Notes: generated by a model not told the origin, from the sequence alone. 5,858 bases of DNA from Pseudomonadota bacterium (GCA_021845835.1 JAJZVE010000321.1:1-5858), one strand, 5' to 3'; positions 1 to 5,495 are shown, numbered from the stretch's first letter. Numbers and translations are program-made.

Positions 1-183
1 TGACATATCATCTGGTGGAAGGCCATTGTAGGTCCATACAACGCTGACAACCGGGATACCGATATTGGGAAAGATGTCGGTCGGGGTACGAACGGCCGCC
101 AGCACACCGAAAATCAGGATCAGCACGGCCAGAACAATGAAAGTGTACGGGCGCCGCAGTGCGACGCTCACGATAGCGATCAT
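1..183 (-). CDS. RND-family (AcrB/HAE1-type) efflux transporter, N-terminal fragment
   Basis: These are the first 61 codons of a gene running leftward out of the window; family members are usually over 1,000 residues. The ATG is at 183-181. The translation begins MIAIVSVALRRPYTF, continues with a hydrophobic first membrane helix at about residues 14-35 (FIVLAVLILIFGVLAA), and then has the hallmark RTPTDIFPNI segment followed by IPVVSVVWTYNGLPP, where the periplasmic porter domain begins. RND pumps are proton-driven inner-membrane trimers that usually work with a periplasmic adaptor and an outer-membrane channel. Neither partner gene is visible; the porin on the other side is not a TolC-type channel. 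The Shine-Dalgarno is weak (GGGG about 6-9 bases upstream). Codon use is unusual here: GTT, GTA, CCA and TCA are common and G+C is about 55%, lower than all other genes in the window. Family is firm; substrate (drug, metal or lipid) cannot be told. Confidence 0.92.
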   Translation of the reverse strand, partial: MIAIVSVALRRPYTFIVLAVLILIFGVLAAVRTPTDIFPNIGIPVVSVVWTYNGLPPDDMS

Positions 184-192
184 CCATGAACC

Positions 193-248
193 CCGGTCAA
201 GCCGAGCGAACGCCCTGACATGAAGCCTCGCGATGCTTCCGGTCAAGC
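193..248. repeat. 10-bp direct repeat upstream of the RND gene
   Basis: CCGGTCAAGC occurs exactly at 193-202 and again at 239-248, a period of 46 bases. On the minus strand each copy reads GCTTGACCGG and contains TTGACC, which resembles a -35 box facing the RND gene, but I find no good -10 hexamer at 16-18 bases from either. The pair could be two binding sites for a regulator of the RND gene, or chance. Confidence 0.35.
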
Positions 249-333
249 ATTGCCGGCACCGGACGATCATGCCATGCCGCGTCCAGCCGCCCCGCAGGCC
301 AGCGCATTACCGGGTCGGCGGAGGCAAGGCACG

Positions 334-339
334 TATAAT
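334..339 (+). promoter_or_regulatory. Candidate -10 box of the porin promoter
   Basis: TATAAT matches the sigma-70 -10 consensus fully and stands out in GC-rich DNA. No good -35 hexamer lies 16-18 bases upstream (311-316 is CGGGTC), so it would need an activator or an alternative -35. Transcription from it would start near 346 and give a leader of about 134 bases before the porin start codon. The match alone does not prove use. Confidence 0.3.
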
Positions 340-398
340 CCGGTTTACCCGGACTTCTACCAGCCGGGCCGGCAATTGTCATCATCATGCCACACACG

Positions 399-425
399 GG
401 TTGCGCAGCCGCAACTAGGTTGCGC
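399..425 (+). repeat. Three-part GTTGCG / CGCAAC / GTTGCG element in porin leader
   Basis: GGTTGCGC occurs at 399-406 and 418-425, exactly 19 bases apart, with the inverse CGCAAC between them at 410-415. The middle copy can pair with the left copy (6-bp stem, 4-base loop) or with the right copy (6-bp stem, 3-base loop), but not both. It ends 54 bases before the porin start codon. It could be a protein-binding site with dyad and direct symmetry, or a small pair of exclusive RNA hairpins. The repeats are seen directly; a role is inferred. Confidence 0.45.
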
Positions 426-479
426 CGCACGCCGCCTCACGGGGCGGTGACGCTCATTTTTGGGCCGTTTGAGGGATTG

Positions 480-2183
480 ATGCACCGGAACATACTCAGC
501 AGGGTCGCGTTGTTCGCGGCCACGGCACTCGTCGGCGGCGTGCTCGCGCAGCCGGCGGCCGCGCAGACCGACACGCAGATTCAGTCGATCCAACAACAAA
601 TCCAGGCGCTGCAGGCGCAGCTCAAGCGCGTGCAGGCGGACGCGGCGGCGCGCGACAGGCAGCTGAAGGCGGCGCAGGACCAGGCCAAAGCGGCGCAGGA
701 CCAGGCTGCGGCGGCGCAGGACCAGGCCGCGGCGGCGCAGGCGCAGCAGCAGGCGATGCAGGCCAAGATGGCTGAGCTGCCGGTGACAGCGCCGGCGCCG
801 GTGCCGGCGGAAAAACTGCCGCTCGGCACCTTTCGCGTCGGCGGCGTGACGGTGACGCTGGGCGGGTTCGCCGCGGCCGAGGGCGGCTACCGCTCGGCCA
901 ATCAGGCGGCCAGCATCGACACCAGCTTCAACGGTGGTATCCCGCTGCGCAACAGCCCGAACTACTACATCCCGGAATACCGCTTCACCGCGCAGCAGAG
1001 CCGCTTCTCGCTGCTGGCGCAGGGCCAGGTGGACCCGGCGACGACACTCACCAGCTACATGGAAACGGACTTCCTGGCCGCCGGCAGCTCGTCCAACAGC
1101 AACCAGAGCAACAGCTATGCGCTGCGGATGCGGCATTTCTACGGTACCTACGACAACACCGACACCGGCCTGCATGTGCTGGGCGGTCAGGCGTGGTCGC
1201 TGGCGACGCCGTACCGCGTCGGCCTGGTGCCGCGCCAGGAGAACGTGCCGCTGACCATCGACGCACAGTACGTCGTCGGCTTCAACTGGGAGCGGCAGGC
1301 GCAGGTGCGCGTGGTCAAGGACTTCGCCGACCATCGCATCTGGGCCGGTCTGTCGGTGGAAAACCCGCAGACGATCTTCGGCGGCCCGGCCGGTCCGAAC
1401 TGCCTGACCGGCGCGCAGGCGCTGACCGGCATCGGCGGCGGCACGCAGGAAAGCGCCCAGTGCGGCGGGCCGAACGTCAACTCGATCCAGAGCTACAGCG
1501 ACAATTTCGCGCCCGATATCATCGCCAAAATTGCCGCCGACCCCGGCTTCGGCCATTACGAGTTGTGGGGCCTGCTGCGCTTCCTCGACGGCCATGTGTC
1601 GTATGCCTCGACCGGCTCCGGCCAGAACTTCACCACCACCGGCCAGGGCATCGGCGCCGGCATGATCATCCCGGTGATCCCGCGCATGCTGGAATTCCAG
1701 CTGAACGGCCTGATCGGCCAGGGCATCGGCCGCTACGGCTCGGCGCAGCTGCCGGACGTGGTGTTCAAGCCGAACGGCGCCCTGGCGGCGCTGCCGGAAT
1801 ATCAGGTGATGGGCGGGTTCGTCGGCCACCCGAAGCCATCCATCGACATCTATCTGTACGGCGGCGCGGAAGAGGCGTCCAACAAGGCCTATGACATCGG
1901 CGGCAAGGCCTACGGCTACGGCAACCCGCTGGTGAACCTGGCCGGGTGCGAATCGCAACTCGGCGCCTGCGCGGCCAATACCTCCGGCGTCGTGGAAGGT
2001 ACCATCGGCGCCTGGTGGCGCTTCTTCAAGGGCGACTTCGGCACCATGCAGGCCGGCCTGCAATACGAGTATCTTGACCGCAATACCTTCGCCGGCGTCG
2101 GCGCGACCAAGGGCAGCGTGATCTCCCCGTCGGGCAACGAGAACGTGGTGTTCGTCAGCTTCCGCTACCTGCCGTTCCAGTAA
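480..2183 (+). CDS. Outer-membrane porin with N-terminal coiled coil (DcaP-like architecture)
   Basis: The product has 567 residues. The ATG at 480 is chosen because it opens directly onto a signal peptide (short basic start, hydrophobic residues 9-23, likely cleavage after A26-A27-A28) and has GAGGG at 471-475. Residues about 30-100 are rich in Gln, Ala and Lys and form heptads, including three near-identical AAQDQA(K/A) units at 64-84. A Pro/Ala linker (about 101-113) leads into a long region of alternating polar and hydrophobic strands with many aromatic girdle residues, typical of a beta barrel, ending in VVFVSFRYLPFQ, although the last residue is Q rather than the usual aromatic. A coiled coil ahead of a barrel is known from DcaP-like trimeric porins, where it projects into the periplasm; that closeness is inferred. 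The likely role is diffusion of small solutes across the outer membrane; substrate unknown. It is divergent from the RND gene and convergent with the sensor kinase gene. Loop cysteine pairs (for example in the NCLTG and QCGGPN segments) may form disulfides. Confidence 0.88.
   Translation: MHRNILSRVALFAATALVGGVLAQPAAAQTDTQIQSIQQQIQALQAQLKRVQADAAARDRQLKAAQDQAKAAQDQAAAAQDQAAAAQAQQQAMQAKMAELPVTAPAPVPAEKLPLGTFRVGGVTVTLGGFAAAEGGYRSANQAASIDTSFNGGIPLRNSPNYYIPEYRFTAQQSRFSLLAQGQVDPATTLTSYMETDFLAAGSSSNSNQSNSYALRMRHFYGTYDNTDTGLHVLGGQAWSLATPYRVGLVPRQENVPLTIDAQYVVGFNWERQAQVRVVKDFADHRIWAGLSVENPQTIFGGPAGPNCLTGAQALTGIGGGTQESAQCGGPNVNSIQSYSDNFAPDIIAKIAADPGFGHYELWGLLRFLDGHVSYASTGSGQNFTTTGQGIGAGMIIPVIPRMLEFQLNGLIGQGIGRYGSAQLPDVVFKPNGALAALPEYQVMGGFVGHPKPSIDIYLYGGAEEASNKAYDIGGKAYGYGNPLVNLAGCESQLGACAANTSGVVEGTIGAWWRFFKGDFGTMQAGLQYEYLDRNTFAGVGATKGSVISPSGNENVVFVSFRYLPFQ
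669..752 (+). repeat. 21-bp tandem repeats encoding heptads of the porin coiled coil
   Basis: Units lie at 669-689, 690-710 and 711-731, with a diverged fourth at 732-752. The first three share GCGGCGCAGGACCAGG and differ only at their ends. Each unit encodes one heptad AAQDQA(K/A), so gain or loss of a unit would lengthen or shorten the coiled coil by one heptad (about 1 nm) without shifting the frame. The near identity at DNA level, including third positions, suggests recent duplication. Confidence 0.85.
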
Positions 2184-2193
2184 GACGGCCGGA

Positions 2194-2212
2194 CCACCAG
2201 AGGGGCTGGTGG
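2194..2212. terminator. Stem-loop after the porin stop; candidate bidirectional terminator
   Basis: CCACCAG at 2194-2200 pairs perfectly with CTGGTGG at 2206-2212 around an AGGGG loop. It starts 10 bases after the porin stop codon and lies just beyond the kinase gene end, where convergent transcripts meet. There is no T-run on either side, so it is not a classical intrinsic terminator; termination here may be of a U-poor kind or the hairpin may protect mRNA 3' ends. Confidence 0.45.
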
Positions 2213-2214
2213 CT

Positions 2215-2236
2215 CGCGCCGGATCACGCCGGCGCG
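2215..2236. terminator. Second stem-loop, spanning the kinase stop codon
   Basis: CGCGCCGG at 2215-2222 pairs with CCGGCGCG at 2229-2236 (8 bp, six-base loop). The loop carries the kinase stop codon (complement of 2224-2226). It follows the 2194-2212 hairpin after 2 bases and is itself followed by an 8-bp stem at 2241-2248/2252-2259 inside the kinase coding end. No T-run is present. Confidence 0.4.
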
Positions 2237-3684
2237 GGCTGCCGCCGCTCCGCGGCGGCGATGGCCGGCGCGGCGGCCTCGATGCCGTTGCCGTCCTCGC
2301 CGGGACCGGCCAAAATCACGAACGTGGCGCCGCTGCCTTCCTGCGGCGCGCGCAGCGCCAGCCGGAATTCATGCAGCCGCACGATCGCGCCGACGATGCT
2401 GAGGCCGAGCCCGTGGCCTTCGGTGTGGCGGCTCGCCTCGCCGCGGTAGAATCGGCGCAGCACCGTCGGACGCTCCGCGGCCGGAATGCCTGGACCGGTA
2501 TCCTGGACGCTGAATGCCGCGGTGCCGTTCTCCAGCTCCACGGCGAGCCGGATGCGCCCGCCCTCCGGGGTGAACTTGACCGCGTTGTCGAGCAGGTTGG
2601 CAATCGCCTCCATCAGCAGTTCGGCGTCGCCGGACACCACCGGCCTGGCCGCGAGGACGAGTTCCAGGGTCAGCCGATGCTCCTCGCAGACCGGCTGGTA
2701 GAGGTCGTAGGCCTCGCGCGCGATGTCGGCGAGGCTGACGCTGCCGAAGCCGCTGCGCCGCCGTCCGGTCTCGATCTCGCCGATGCGCAGCAGCGCGGTG
2801 ATGATGACGATGGCCTGGTCGAGGTCGGCGACGGCCGTGTCCACCACGCCGCGCAGGGCCGACAGGTCCTCGGCACCGTTGCGCCCCCGCTCCAGCTTGG
2901 CGCGGGCGCGCGCCAGCGGCGTGCGCAGGTCGTGGGCGATGTTGTCCCCGACCCCTTTCACTTCGAGCAACAGCCCCTCGATCCGGTCCAGCATCCGGTT
3001 GATGCTGACCGCCAGCCGGTCCAGATCGTCGCGGCCGCCGCGGGCCGGCAGGCGTTCGTGCAGGTCGCCGCGCATGATGCGCTCGATGGTCTCATGCACC
3101 ACCTTGACGCGGGCCAGCGCCCGGCGGCTGAGCAGGGCGCCGGCGGCGAGCGAGAGCAGGAAGGCCGGGATCAGCCCGAGTTCCAGCGCGTTCAGCACCG
3201 GCTCGCGCAACTCCGCCAGCACCGCGATATCGCGAGCGATCACCAGCACCTCGCCGCCCGGCAGGCGTCGGGCGACCGCCCGTACCACGGCGAAGCCGGG
3301 CGCCTCCGGCTCCACGCCGGCGGCACTGACGCGGTGCGCCTGCCCGTCGATCGGCAGGCCGACCGGGATGTGCCGCAGGTTGCCGGCGAGCAGCTGCCCG
3401 TCGGCGTCGAACAGGCCGACGAAGGCGGCCCGGAACAGGTCGCCGGCCAGTCGGCGGCCGACGCTGCGCACGATCTCCGGCTCGCTCTCGCCGGCCATCA
3501 CGGCGGCCTCGCTTTGCAGCAGCGTGTCGATGCGGGCGGTCTCGAAGATTTCCGTCTGCCAGTAGATGAAGGCGAACAGCAGCAGCGTTACCGCAGCGAT
3601 AGCGGCCGCGAAGGCGGCGGCAAGGCGGAACGGGGTGGAGCGGAAGATTTCAGTCTGGAACACGGAAGATGAAACCGGCCCCAC
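2224..3684 (-). CDS. HAMP-domain sensor histidine kinase
   Basis: The product has 486 residues from a GTG at 3684-3682. It is an inner-membrane sensor that autophosphorylates and passes phosphate to the regulator encoded just upstream. Order of parts: membrane helix 1 at about 20-42; a periplasmic sensor region of about 115 residues that I cannot assign to a family; membrane helix 2 at about 166-186; HAMP linker about 187-238; H-box DNIAHDLRTPL with phospho-acceptor H251; N-box NLLDNAVK (N363, N367); G1 box DTGPGI (395-400); G2 box GHGLGL (423-428). An Ala/Pro-rich tail of about 25 residues closes the protein. All catalytic motifs are intact. The frame overlaps the regulator gene by 35 bases, so they are co-transcribed and probably translationally coupled. 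A second GTG at 3663 would shorten the overlap to 14 bases, but neither start has a strong Shine-Dalgarno. The signal sensed is unknown. Confidence 0.95.
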   Translation of the reverse strand: MGPVSSSVFQTEIFRSTPFRLAAAFAAAIAAVTLLLFAFIYWQTEIFETARIDTLLQSEAAVMAGESEPEIVRSVGRRLAGDLFRAAFVGLFDADGQLLAGNLRHIPVGLPIDGQAHRVSAAGVEPEAPGFAVVRAVARRLPGGEVLVIARDIAVLAELREPVLNALELGLIPAFLLSLAAGALLSRRALARVKVVHETIERIMRGDLHERLPARGGRDDLDRLAVSINRMLDRIEGLLLEVKGVGDNIAHDLRTPLARARAKLERGRNGAEDLSALRGVVDTAVADLDQAIVIITALLRIGEIETGRRRSGFGSVSLADIAREAYDLYQPVCEEHRLTLELVLAARPVVSGDAELLMEAIANLLDNAVKFTPEGGRIRLAVELENGTAAFSVQDTGPGIPAAERPTVLRRFYRGEASRHTEGHGLGLSIVGAIVRLHEFRLALRAPQEGSGATFVILAGPGEDGNGIEAAAPAIAAAERRQPAPA

Positions 3685-4390
3685 GCACGCTCTGGATCAG
3701 CGGCGCCTCACCCGGCCCGTCGAGCTTGCGGCGCAGCCGGCCGATATGCACGTCCACCAGGTTGGTCTGCGGCAGGAAGCGATAGTGCCAGACGTCCTCC
3801 AGCAGCATGTCGCGCGTGACCAGCTGGCCCGGCCGGCGCATCAGGTATTCCAGCAGCTTGAACTCGCGCGGCAGCAGATCCAGCGGCCGGTCGCCGCGCC
3901 GGACCGTGCGGTCGATCAAATCCATCTCCAGCGGGCCGACGCGCAGCACCGTCTCGCGCAGGTCGATCGGCCGGCGCAGCAGCGCCTCCACACGCGCGGC
4001 GAGCTCCATGAACGCGAACGGCTTGCTGAGATAGTCGTCGCCGCCGGCCTTCAGGCCGCGCACCCGGTCATCAACGGCGGAGAGCGCGCTCAACACCAGG
4101 ACCGGCGTGCGGATGCCGAGCGAGCGCAGGCGTTCGATCACGCTCAGACCGTCCAGGCCGGGCAGCAGCCGGTCCACGATCAGCAGGTCGAAATGCCTGG
4201 CCTGCACGGCGCGCAGCGCCACGGCGCCGTCGCCGATCTGCTCGACCACGTAGCCGCGGCCGATCAGGTCGTCGCGCACCTCGTCGGCGATGCTCTGGTC
4301 GTCCTCGACCAGCAGGATATTGAACTTGCGGCCGGGCGTTGCGCGCGCAGACCCCGCGGCCACGTCCCGGTCCTGGTCGATCATCGGCAT
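3650..4390 (-). CDS. OmpR/PhoB-family response regulator
   Basis: The product has 246 residues. The ATG at 4390-4388 is chosen because GGGAG sits 6 bases upstream; in-frame ATGs exist further up (4444, 4429) and at 4384, but lack that spacing. After a short polar extension the receiver domain begins at about residue 23 (FNILLVEDD, acidic pocket E29-D30-D31), with phospho-acceptor D73 in LLIVDRLLPGLDG, the switch serine S101, and conserved K123 in SKPF. The C-terminal winged helix (about 148-245) has the PREFKLLEYL and TNLVDVHIGRLRRKL segments that mark the OmpR class, and ends VRGAGF. It is first in the operon with the histidine kinase, whose frame overlaps its end. All residues needed for phosphorylation are present. 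Targets are not shown by the sequence; the nearby porin and RND pump are natural candidates. Confidence 0.96.
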   Translation of the reverse strand: MPMIDQDRDVAAGSARATPGRKFNILLVEDDQSIADEVRDDLIGRGYVVEQIGDGAVALRAVQARHFDLLIVDRLLPGLDGLSVIERLRSLGIRTPVLVLSALSAVDDRVRGLKAGGDDYLSKPFAFMELAARVEALLRRPIDLRETVLRVGPLEMDLIDRTVRRGDRPLDLLPREFKLLEYLMRRPGQLVTRDMLLEDVWHYRFLPQTNLVDVHIGRLRRKLDGPGEAPLIQSVRGAGFIFRVPD

Positions 4391-4416
4391 AAACGGCTCC
4401 CGCACGGCGTCGGGCA

Positions 4417-4444
4417 GTGTTAAGCACATCCCGCCGGCCCACAA
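4417..4444 (-). promoter_or_regulatory. Candidate promoter of the two-component operon
   Basis: Read on the minus strand, TTGTGG (4444-4439) and TAACAC (4422-4417) are separated by 16 bases and resemble a sigma-70 -35/-10 pair. Transcription would start near 4410, giving a leader of about 20 bases that includes the GGGAG ribosome binding site used by the regulator. Its position supports the 4390 start codon over the upstream ATG at 4444, which would lie inside the -35 box. The match is partial. Confidence 0.35.
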
Positions 4445-4486
4445 CTAAAACAGGCTTCACCGGCAGCCGCCAGCCCTGATGGTGCG

Positions 4487-4517
4487 TTGAGAGGCGTGCG
4501 ATGACGTGGAATTTAAT
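4487..4517 (+). promoter_or_regulatory. Candidate promoter of the four-cysteine protein gene
   Basis: TTGAGA (4487-4492) and TTTAAT (4512-4517) each match the sigma-70 consensus at five of six bases, but the 19-base spacer is longer than ideal. Start of transcription would fall near 4524, inside the adjacent palindrome, leaving a leader of about 57 bases to the ATG at 4581. Confidence 0.35.
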
Positions 4518-4534
4518 GGTGCCGGCCCGGCACC
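4518..4534. promoter_or_regulatory. 17-base palindrome over a predicted transcription start; candidate operator
   Basis: GGTGCCGG (4518-4525) and CCGGCACC (4527-4534) are perfect inverse copies around a single central C. The palindrome abuts the TTTAAT box and covers the predicted start of transcription, where repressor sites often lie. As RNA it would form a 7-bp stem with a 3-base loop. I cannot name a binding protein. Confidence 0.4.
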
Positions 4535-4580
4535 GGAAGGAACAAGCCGCCATGGAATCACGTGTCGGCCGGGGTGGCGC

Positions 4581-5033
4581 ATGAGCGGACAGGCCACGCC
4601 GCCGATGCCGGTTCGCTGCGCCGCCTGTGCATTCTGGGGGCATTTCAACGACTCGGTCGGCGTCTGCCGCCGCCGGGCCCCGCAGCCGGCGAGCGGCAGC
4701 GACAGGGAAACCGTGGCCCATTGGCCCGAGACCTTCGCCGAGGAGGGATGTGGCGACGGCAGGCCAAGCGGTGCCACCCCTGGACCGCTGGCCTGCCAGG
4801 AATGCGCCTACTGGATGCAGGGCGCGGCGGACGGCGGGCTGGAGCCGGTGGATTTCAACGACCAGCCCCGTGCCTGGTGGCGCCGCGCCGGGCGCTGCGT
4901 GCGCCATTCACCGCTGCCGCTCACCAGTCCCGGCGCCCGCCTGGTCTGGCCGGCGACGCACGCCAGCGACGGCTGCGGCGAAGGGGCACCGCGCGGTCCG
5001 GCGCCGCCCGAGCAGTTGCACCAGAGCGACTGA
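4581..5033 (+). CDS. Uncharacterised protein with two tandem four-cysteine modules
   Basis: The product has 150 residues. I do not recognise a named family. It contains the same module twice: C13-x2-C16-x-F-W, then G-x-C29-R, then W-P-x-T and G-C57-G-D-G; and C72-x2-C75-x-Y-W, then G-R-C106, then W-P-x-T and G-C132-G-E-G. The eight cysteines fall into two sets of four, which fits two bound metal ions or iron-sulfur clusters; that is inference. There is no signal peptide or membrane helix, so it is probably cytoplasmic. The ATG at 4581 is preferred: GGGG lies 6 bases upstream and the modules start soon after. A GTG at 4506, in frame, would add 25 unrelated residues and would sit between the predicted -10 and -35 boxes; an ATG at 4605 would also keep both modules. 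It is divergent from the two-component operon and convergent with the secreted-protein gene. Real gene: likely, given conserved module spacing and base use. Confidence 0.78.
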   Translation: MSGQATPPMPVRCAACAFWGHFNDSVGVCRRRAPQPASGSDRETVAHWPETFAEEGCGDGRPSGATPGPLACQECAYWMQGAADGGLEPVDFNDQPRAWWRRAGRCVRHSPLPLTSPGARLVWPATHASDGCGEGAPRGPAPPEQLHQSD

Positions 5034-5037
5034 CCGC

Positions 5038-5394
5038 TCAGCCGCCGGCGTTGCCGCCCGGCGGCTGCCAGCTCACCGCCGGGCTGCACCGGTGCCAGGT
5101 TTCGATCGGCGCATCCGGCGCCGTGCGCAGCTGCATCGTTTCCTCATTGAGCAGGCGCAGCTCCACCGTCGCGCCGGCGCCGGGCTCTCCGGCGGGCACG
5201 ACGTAGCTGAAGTAGTGCCGGGAATAATTGCCGCGCGTGGCATTGCCGGCCGGGGTGACGATCACCGGCCCGTCAATGGTCAGCCGCCGCGCCGGCTCCC
5301 GGCACCAGGCGCCGTCGATCACGTCGGCGCGGGCCGCCGCCGTGCCCGCCATGATCCCGACGGCCGCCAGCGCCGCCGCCCGTTGCCATGCCAT
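5038..5394 (-). CDS. Small secreted (periplasmic) protein of unknown function
   Basis: The product has 118 residues. The ATG at 5394-5392 follows a strong Shine-Dalgarno, GGGAGGG, 6 bases upstream. Residues 1-23 form a signal peptide (Arg at 5, hydrophobic stretch to 18, likely cleavage after A21-R22-A23). The mature part of about 95 residues starts DVIDGAWC and has a strand-rich pattern (RLTIDGPVIVTP, HYFSYVVPAGEPGAG, ATVELRLLNEETMQLR) and a late WHRC. Its only two cysteines in the mature chain, C31 and C103, sit near the two ends and could form one disulfide in the periplasm. The sequence looks like a small beta-sandwich or barrel, but I cannot give a named domain or function. Its stop codon is 4 bases from that of the convergent four-cysteine gene, leaving no room for a separate terminator. 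It is divergent from the ModE-like gene. Confidence 0.82.
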   Translation of the reverse strand: MAWQRAAALAAVGIMAGTAAARADVIDGAWCREPARRLTIDGPVIVTPAGNATRGNYSRHYFSYVVPAGEPGAGATVELRLLNEETMQLRTAPDAPIETWHRCSPAVSWQPPGGNAGG

Positions 5395-5401
5395 CGCCGT
5401 C

Positions 5402-5422
5402 CCTCCCGCCTGACCCGGGAGG
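5402..5422 (-). promoter_or_regulatory. Inverted repeat covering the Shine-Dalgarno of the secreted-protein gene
   Basis: On the minus strand CCTCCCG (5422-5416) and CGGGAGG (5408-5402) are perfect inverse copies around a 7-base loop. The second arm is the Shine-Dalgarno for the ATG at 5394, so in RNA the stem would hide the ribosome binding site. If transcription starts at the promoter proposed at 5423-5450, the first arm would mostly lie before the start point, and the repeat would act in DNA as an operator instead. It is also possible that it is a by-product of GC-rich sequence. Confidence 0.45.
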
Positions 5423-5450
5423 AATCTAGGCAGGGCGCGGCGTGCCTCAA
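5423..5450 (-). promoter_or_regulatory. Candidate promoter of the secreted-protein gene
   Basis: On the minus strand TTGAGG (5450-5445) and TAGATT (5428-5423) are 16 bases apart, four of six matches each to sigma-70 boxes. Start of transcription would be near 5416, with a leader of about 22 bases. The A+T-rich TAGATT stands out in its surroundings. Confidence 0.35.
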
Positions 5451-5495
5451 CAGGGCGGCGTTGATCCGCGGCGCGCGTCGGGGCAGGCTGTGGCG

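Larger units (their letters stand above)
184..479. promoter_or_regulatory. Divergent intergenic region between RND pump and porin
   Basis: This 296-base stretch separates two divergently transcribed envelope genes and should hold both promoters and the porin leader. I see no convincing gene in it: the short open frames lack a good start site and family features. It contains a TATAAT box at 334-339 (plus strand), a 10-base direct repeat CCGGTCAAGC at 193-202 and 239-248, and a GTTGCG/CGCAAC/GTTGCG element at 400-424, listed separately. A plus-strand frame from 387 is in frame with the porin but would put 31 residues ahead of an intact signal peptide, so it is read as leader. Confidence 0.6.

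Noticed and set aside
432..461. Small hairpin (CCGCC/GGCGG) followed by a T-run before the porin start
   Set aside because: The stem is only 5 bp and the T-run begins 9 bases after it, so it does not look like a working attenuator.
387..479. N-terminal extension of the porin from an ATG at 387
   Set aside because: It would place 31 residues ahead of a complete signal peptide and lacks the GAGGG ribosome site found before 480.
357..2063. Long 568-codon open frame on the minus strand across the porin gene
   Set aside because: It is a mirror of the G/C-ending codons of the porin: the protein is an Arg/Ala/Leu-rich string without domains, while the plus-strand frame has a signal peptide, heptads and barrel pattern.
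2209..3672. Long 487-codon plus-strand frame opposite the histidine kinase
   Set aside because: The kinase frame carries all H, N, G1 and G2 motifs; the opposite frame is low-complexity and has no recognisable features.
3566..4423. 285-codon plus-strand frame opposite the response regulator
   Set aside because: The regulator frame has a full receiver and winged helix; the opposite frame is a high-GC shadow rich in Gln, Ala and Arg.
4506..4580. GTG start for the four-cysteine protein
   Set aside because: The extra 25 residues look random, overlap the predicted promoter and palindrome, and the ATG at 4581 has a better ribosome site.
4071..4907. 278-codon minus-strand frame spanning the regulator start and the four-cysteine gene
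   Set aside because: It runs across two better-supported genes and the intergenic region and shows no domain or ribosome site.
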